Below are positions 6,387-6,588 of a stretch of 6,588 nucleotides of DNA, piece after piece. The stretch is from an uncultured Rikenellaceae bacterium (lineage in GTDB: Bacteria > Bacteroidota > Bacteroidia > Bacteroidales > Rikenellaceae). A program made the position numbers and the translations under genes. The first letter of the stretch is position 1, and every line of letters starts with the position of its first letter. The notes under the pieces were generated by a model. The model was not told where the DNA came from, made no database searches, and saw only the letters and a list, made by a program, of their open reading frames with translations. The stretch is taken from positions 1 through 6,588 of the forward strand of contig CASDWR010000251.1 in the NCBI GenBank assembly GCA_949284665.1, in the 5' to 3' direction.

Positions 6387-6394
6387 TATATTTG
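6387..6394 (+). promoter_or_regulatory. Promoter-like -7 box after the rplS terminator
   Basis: TATATTTG, followed by C, is a full match to TAnnTTTG and directly follows the terminator T-run. Transcription would start near 6400 and read into the unexplained right end. No -33 TTTG at normal spacing; the upstream part is the terminator stem itself. Confidence 0.45.
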
Positions 6395-6429
6395 CCTTCC
6401 GCATGCTGTCCCCATAACCAAATTTAAAG

Positions 6430-6582
6430 ATGTCTTGGATTTTCGCTGACCGAATAACCTTTTCCTCTCTCGAACAGGTACAGACAACGATTGTCGGACT
6501 ATTTGTCTCTCCAGGTAGAAGGCCCCCGAGAAGAGGTTGTCATTACGATCCGAATCCCTCTGGGAGAAAGAGGTCGTCATGA
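6430..6582 (+). other. Unresolved small ORF or broken gene behind the 6387-6394 promoter
   Basis: The ATG at 6430 opens a 50-codon frame ending at TGA 6580-6582. Its first half (MSWIFADRITFSSLEQVQ) looks plausible, but the second half is full of AGA, AGG and Pro codons and reads like a shadow. From about 6458 another frame becomes much more protein-like and stays open to the right edge (RYRQRLSDYLSLQVEG, then EEVVITIRIPLGERGRHEF), yet it has no ATG or GTG. A one-base shift at the CCTTTTCC run (6458-6465) would join the two. So this may be a small peptide gene, a frameshifted gene, a gene fragment, or a non-coding RNA. An ATG at 6579, overlapping the TGA as ATGA and preceded by AGAGG, could instead start a gene beyond the edge. 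I cannot choose between these. Confidence 0.3.
6528..6582 (+). repeat. Imperfect direct repeat at the right end
   Basis: GAGAAGAGGTTGTCATTA (6528-6545) recurs as GAGAAAGAGGTCGTCATGA (6564-6582), with two mismatches and one inserted A, 36 nt apart. In the second copy CCTCT (6557-6561) can pair with AGAGG (6569-6573) around a 7-nt loop. The role is unknown; duplicated regulatory sites or chance are both possible. Confidence 0.45.
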
Positions 6583-6588
6583 ATTCTA

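Noticed and set aside
6323..6580. 85-codon minus-strand ORF at the right end
   Set aside because: It reads straight through the strong rplS terminator stem and the promoter box, and its sequence is Arg/Ser-rich antisense material.
6395..6588. tmRNA, 6S RNA or tRNA at the right end
   Set aside because: No tag-peptide reading frame of tmRNA, no T-arm GGTTCGA set of a tRNA, and no diagnostic 6S sequence could be shown; kept only as an open question.

Overview
The window looks like chromosomal DNA of a member of the Bacteroidota, probably Bacteroidales. The evidence is promoter boxes of the Bacteroidota form TAnnTTTG ahead of most transcription units, AT-rich leaders with weak or no Shine-Dalgarno sequences, lipoprotein signals ending in 'SGC' or 'SCC', and a menaquinone methyltransferase. 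Genus cannot be fixed from the sequence alone. I see no phage, insertion sequence, CRISPR array, tRNA or rRNA.

Layout from left to right. (1) Minus strand: a YugP-type membrane zinc metallopeptidase, cut by the left edge, lies downstream of a YdfG-type short-chain dehydrogenase. (2) A 75-bp divergent promoter region. (3) Plus strand: a tight four-gene block of a LolC/E-type ABC permease, menaquinone methyltransferase ubiE/menG, a LEA14-like lipoprotein and a secreted SPOR-like protein. The first three genes are joined by two ATGA overlaps and the fourth follows after 8 nt. (4) A 281-bp gap, mostly empty, leads to a promoter and a 65-residue acidic lipoprotein. That gene ends at a strong terminator which also faces surE. 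(5) surE on the minus strand. (6) rplS (ribosomal protein bL19) on the plus strand, with the best promoter of the window and a 10-bp stem at the expected 5' end of its mRNA. (7) A strong terminator, then another promoter-like box and about 190 nt that no confident gene explains.

The four-gene block mixes envelope functions (permease, lipoprotein, secreted protein) with respiratory quinone synthesis, and tight overlaps suggest coupled translation. rplS, surE and the small lipoprotein appear to be separate transcription units. No clearly new multi-gene system is visible. The points most worth following up are the rplS leader structure, the unexplained right end (a coding-like stretch without an ATG in its own frame, plus an imperfect direct repeat), and the small acidic lipoprotein.
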